Assembly: GCA_027575765.1 (NCBI GenBank)
Contig: JANBPT010001267.1
Location: 1 to 11,524, forward strand
DNA length: 11,524 nucleotides
Origin: Tieghemiomyces parasiticus
Taxonomy: Eukaryota; Kickxellomycota; Dimargaritomycetes; Dimargaritales; Dimargaritaceae
Direction of reading: 5' to 3'
The notes beneath the pieces are model-generated. The model ran no database searches. It had not been told where the DNA came from and saw nothing but the letters and a program-made list of their open reading frames with translations. Both the position numbers and the translations under genes were made by a program. Positions 7,729 to 11,524 of this stretch are shown piece after piece. The number at the start of each line of letters is the position of its first letter. Within the stretch, counting starts at the first letter, position 1.

Positions 7729-10700
7729 ATGCGCCTTCACCTTGGTTCGCTGGCTCCATTCGGTGGCAGCTCCGCCGCCTGGCCCCTCGTCATAGGTATC
7801 TCCCTCCTGCTTCAGGCCACACTCACCGCCGCCACCGCCATTTATCAGGATCAGGCCGGCCTCGCTGACTGGTAAGTGACCAGCCAGTTGTGATGCCCAA
7901 CGAGGGTCATGCCGCCACGACGCTGCTCGCTTGATACGACATCGTTGCTACGACCATGGTCTCACCTACTCTAAACTAAGCCGTTCAAACATGTTTACAT
8001 CACCCCCCCCAACCACCCTCGGAACTCAGGCAACAGAAGCATATCGGCGTGCCCATTCTCACGCAAATTAGTCGGCAGGGTGAGAACACCCATATTGTGG
8101 TGGCGACTGACAAGAACGTACTAGCGGTCCTTGATCCGCTGACTGATCACCTCGTCTGGCGGCACGTGCTAGATGCCAATGACACTATCCAAACCCTGGC
8201 TGTCGTAGGCCCCCGCGTAGTAACCCTCACCACCCGCTTCGTACGCGCCTGGGATCTGCACACCGCCTTCTTGATCTGGGAGCACCGTATCGTGCCCTCG
8301 GCGGCCCCCGCTGTGGCCGGCCTGGCAGCGTTCCCTGACCTACAGGATCCCGCTATAGTGGTGCTCGACGCAGATCGTCGCGTCACCCGTTACCGCGCCG
8401 TCGACGGCACTGCCCAATGGGCAACCGAAGCCGAGGATGCCGACGTAGACTACACCCGTGTGTTCGCGGCGGAGGGCAACGTATTCCTCCTCGGTAATGA
8501 CCGTGCCGCCCTCGCTCCTTCCCGGGTTCGCCTCGCCACTATTCACCTGGCAACCGGCTTATTTAGTAGTCTGTACGATACTGCGCCGGCCCACACCCCG
8601 CACGAGCTGGCCCTCCTCGCCCCTGCCGCTGACTCGGCCTGGTTGGCCTGGCTCGCGCCGGAGGGGCTTGTGGTCAACCGCGTAGGGCACCCCAAGCTGA
8701 TCCGCACTTTCGGCACCCACGACCTGGGATTGTCGGCAGAGGGATTGTCGGGTGCCGTTATTACGACGAGCGATCCCTCCACCACCGCAGGCTTCCTGCT
8801 CACCAGATCCCGCGCAACCCATGCCGTCACGGTGACGTTCGACACCTACGGCTACCCAGTGGCCACCGCGAGCACAGTGCGAGATGCCATGCCCAACCAA
8901 TTAGCCACGGTAGGGACTGGTGCTGGAGGAGAACCCCTGGTGGCGACGTTGGATGCCGCCGCGGATGTCGTGGTGGTCCGCGTCCATTCTCTTTCCCAAA
9001 GCGACCACCAGCTAGCTATTACACTTCCCTACCCAGCGACTACCGTCGGTCCTGCCATTAGTCTAGACTTCGTGCCTGGAACCAACTTTTTCGGCACCGC
9101 CGTGCTGGTCCGGTTTGCCAGTGGCCGTCTCGTTTTGGCTGACGCCCAGACCATCCGTTGGGCCCGCGAGGAGGCTTTAGCCCACGTGGTCGATTTTACT
9201 TGGCTTGACCTTCCGGACGCGCACCGGTGGTCTGAGGACCGAGACGAGCTGGCCGAGAGCCCCGCTGTAACCGAGTCCAGTGGACCCGTGACGCGCTACC
9301 TACGCCGTTGTGCCGTTCACCTAAACCAGCTTCGCAGCCTGGTTAGTTCCGCCGGGCATGCCATTCTACCTTTCCTTCGAATCCTAGCCCCCGCGATCAC
9401 TACTTCCACCGCCGGACCGGTCTTCGGTGCCCAAGACGGCGACGCCTTTGGTATCCGCAAACTGGCCGTGTTCCTTTCCGCCCCGGGTACCCTCGTCGCG
9501 CTGGATACCCTTCACGGCTCGGTGGCCTGGGTGCTCTACCTGCCAGCTCTCGACGTGCGTCTGGCCGGTACGAAGTTTACTCATCTCTTCACCACCCGGA
9601 CCGCCGCGGCTCGATTTCCGCCGATCTTCAGCGCCGTGGGCCGAGGCGATCAGAACGGCGTTTATGTGGTGCGCCTGGATGGGCTTACCGGCAAAGTCTT
9701 TACTTCCGACCAATTCCCCGAGTTCCTCAGTGTCCTGCCCGTCTCAGCGACCCATGTCTACCAGTTGCCCTTCGAGGAGGTCATTGACCGGTTCCACCCG
9801 CTCGTCTTTCTGTACCCCGATAGGGAAACGCCCGCCCGCCTGCGCCTCCTGCCCAATACCCCGGCTGTGCGCAAAGACATTCAGCACCGTGCAGCACACC
9901 TCACCTTCCTAACGGGGCCCATGGTACCCGCAGCCCTAACTAGTCACGCGCTTGACGCGGGAAGCACCCTAGGCGGTTACCAACCGGTCGTGACCGACCT
10001 CACTTCGACCGACTTGCCCACACTTGGCCTATGGACGCTCCCCTTGGCGACAGACGAGCGTATCGTGGCAGTTCAGCCCGTTTCGACCAACGCCGCCGTA
10101 GCCTCCCTGGGGCGTGTCCTGGGCAACCGCTCCGTGCTTTACAAGTACCTCAACCCGGGTGTCGTGGCGGTGGCCACCATGCGGTCGGTGACTGAGCAGC
10201 AAACCGGAGAATCCACAGGCATCCTTGGACTTTACCTGGTCGATGCTGTATCTGGCGCTCTCCTCCACCGCGCCATCCACCATGGGATTGCCTTCGACCC
10301 GGCCCACCACCCAGTCCACCTCGTGGGCTGCGAAAACTGGCTTGTCTACCAGTACTGGTCGTCCGCGGGCCACGGCTCCGCGTCTTCCCCGGTGGCGGCG
10401 GCCAGCGGCTATGTGACTGTCGCCCTCGACCTCTACACCAGCGCTACCCCAGACACCCGCGGCCCCGCCAGTGTGTTCAGCTCCTGGCAGGGCCTCCGAC
10501 CCCACGTCATTAGCCAGGCGTTTATGCTACCCGAACAAGTCACTGCCTTGGGCGTTACCACCACCCGAAATGGCGTTGCCATCCGTGAGGTCGTTATGGC
10601 CCTGGCCTCGGGCCGTATCGTAGGGCTGCCGCGTGTCCTCCTCGACCCCCGCCGGCCGCTCGCAGATCCCACCGAGGACCAGAAGCTCGAGGGACTCATG

Positions 10701-10994
10701 CGGTACGACCCGCTTCTGCCCAACAACCCGCGGTGGACCCTCAGCCACTACCATCAAGTTCTCGGCGTCCAAAGCCTTCATTCTGCGCCGGCCAAACTGG
10801 AATCCACATCACTGGTTCTGGCCTACGGCCTCGACCTGTTCTTTACCCGCGTTAGTCCGTCGGGGACATTTGACCGGTTGAGTGAGTCGTTCAGCAAACC
10901 GATGTTACTAGCCACCCTCGTGGCCCTGATCGCTTCCCTATTTGTGGCGGGGCCTATGGTGCGTCGTAAGGCTCTGATGGAGGCTTGGGCCTAA
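7729..10994 (+). CDS. EMC1: EMC1, large subunit of the ER membrane protein complex
   Basis: This gene has two exons (7729-7871 and 8030-10994) joined in phase 2, giving 1035 residues, close to human EMC1 (993). EMC inserts tail-anchored and multipass proteins into the ER membrane, and EMC1 supplies most of its lumenal mass. The N-terminus is a signal peptide (hydrophobic core about 18-37). Next comes AIYQDQAGLADWQQKHIG, matching the family's mature start (human AVYEDQVGKFDWRQQYVG). A PQQ-type beta-propeller region follows, with VVATDKNVLAVLDPLTDHLV near its start. The conserved C-terminal DUF1620 region carries ENWLVYQYW (from 816), LLDPRRP (from 918) and LVLAYGLDLFFTRV. A single transmembrane helix (about 1005-1025) precedes a short basic tail ending EAWA. 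The start is the only in-frame ATG before the signal sequence and has G at -3. The gene is divergent from VPS11. Confidence 0.97.
7872..8029 (+). other. Intron of EMC1 (158 bp)
   Basis: The donor is GACTG|GTAAGT (full consensus) and the acceptor is GGAACTCAG|GCAACAG, phase 2. Splicing rebuilds a tryptophan codon and the family block LADWQQKHIG. The next AG downstream would break the frame. A branch-like actaag lies near 7975, and a C8 run lies at 8003-8010. The second open frame would otherwise begin only at a GTG (8049), so the spliced model is strongly favoured. Confidence 0.9.
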
Positions 10995-11216
10995 GCAGCT
11001 GGCGCGTACTCATTTTCGACTTCACTATTCGCTGAGCTCAATCTCGAATTAATCGTTCTGGTCTCTACTACAAGACCCATGGAATGTCGCCCTAGAGCAC
11101 AGCCACAGGTCTAGCCACTACTTCTACCAGCATCGATACAGCAACGTTACTAAACTAAACCACATATGCTCCGCCAACCGTGAATGATGAACTCCATCCA
11201 AAAATGGGACACGAAC

Positions 11217-11238
11217 ATAATAACTTAGCGGTTATTAT
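11217..11238. other. Perfect AT-rich hairpin downstream of EMC1
   Basis: The sequence ataataac, loop ttagcg, then gttattat forms an 8-bp perfect stem. It begins 223 bases after the EMC1 stop codon. It could mark the 3' end region of the transcript or be a relic of a small repeat. Function is unknown. Confidence 0.5.
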
Positions 11239-11281
11239 AAATAATGTGGTGGAAGAAATGTATGCTTGGCAAAACTCGGTG

Positions 11282-11303
11282 ATATATGTATATATATATG
11301 TAT
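11282..11303. repeat. Imperfect TA microsatellite
   Basis: This is a run of alternating A and T interrupted by two G residues (atatatgtatatatatatg and beyond). It is a simple low-complexity repeat in the right flank with no evident function. Confidence 0.85.
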
Positions 11304-11447
11304 TTTCTGTACGTATCGAAACCAGGCCTACGTCTCTTGTGGTAGACTTCACCTTATTAATCCCTGGTAGACTTTACGATGGAGCTTCTCCAGCCAAGTT
11401 CGATACTGCCTAGATGTAAATGTGTTCCACAAATTACATTACAAGCG

Positions 11448-11524
11448 TCGCACAACCAATAAGCCTCCAGCTGTACACCATAAAGCGGTGCCCAGGGACT
11501 ATCGCTTCGCTATACTCGATGTGC
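11448..11524 (-). repeat. Right arm of terminal inverted repeat (77 bp exact)
   Basis: This is the exact reverse complement of positions 1-77, reaching the last base of the window. Inside the arm there is no open frame or RNA gene I can identify. See the left arm for interpretation. Confidence 0.97.

Larger units (their letters stand above)
10995..11447. other. Right non-coding flank, EMC1 3' region, AT-rich
   Basis: This stretch follows the EMC1 stop codon up to the right repeat arm. It should contain the EMC1 3' untranslated region. I found no canonical AATAAA; AT-rich elements near 11050 and 11217-11243 could serve in 3'-end formation. It contains a perfect 8-bp-stem hairpin (11217-11238) and an imperfect TA microsatellite (11282-11303). 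Short open frames (for example 11180-11413) have no recognisable content. Confidence 0.6.

Noticed and set aside
10029..10505. Minus-strand 158-codon frame opposite EMC1
   Set aside because: It is antisense to the most conserved part of EMC1 and its translation is low-complexity Gly/Val/Arg with no domain, so it is a shadow frame.
1..11524. A coordinated novel gene system (defence, biosynthetic or mobile cassette)
   Set aside because: The three genes are conserved eukaryotic housekeeping genes of different compartments, and no transposase, recombinase, synthase or defence-type domain was visible.

Overview
This window looks like one complete assembly contig from a fungal nuclear genome. It carries three conserved eukaryotic protein genes. 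Each gene is interrupted by one short spliceosomal intron (GT...AG, 158-173 bp) placed near its 5' end. No bacterial, phage, plasmid or CRISPR features were seen. The GC-rich coding sequence, the short introns and the 0.7-1 kb gene spacing suit a fungus, possibly an early-diverging one, but the lineage is a guess made without database access.

Layout, left to right. Positions 1-77 are an exact inverted copy of 11448-11524. Next comes about 0.9 kb of AT-richer flank with no convincing gene. A minus-strand gene (2817-993) encodes a mitochondrial E2-like subunit of the pyruvate dehydrogenase complex that lacks the catalytic histidine, so it is most likely the E3-binding protein (protein X, PDX1). 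After about 1 kb of intergenic DNA, a second minus-strand gene (7035-3806) encodes Vps11, the RING-H2 core subunit of the HOPS and CORVET tethering complexes. A 693-bp divergent promoter region separates it from a plus-strand gene (7729-10994) for EMC1, the large lumenal subunit of the ER membrane protein complex. A final AT-rich flank leads to the right terminal repeat.

The three genes act in different compartments: mitochondrial matrix, vacuole/endosome surface and ER membrane. They do not form a pathway, and the neighbourhood reads as ordinary housekeeping sequence. VPS11 and EMC1 share an upstream region and could be co-regulated, but nothing in the sequence proves it.

The most notable observations are three. 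The 77-bp terminal inverted repeat is exactly the length of a common de Bruijn assembly k-mer. The E2-like gene shows a His-to-Glu change in its active-site motif together with an Ala/Pro-rich insert in the catalytic domain. All three introns lie at the 5' ends of their genes and carry C-runs. I saw no evidence of an undescribed multi-gene system.
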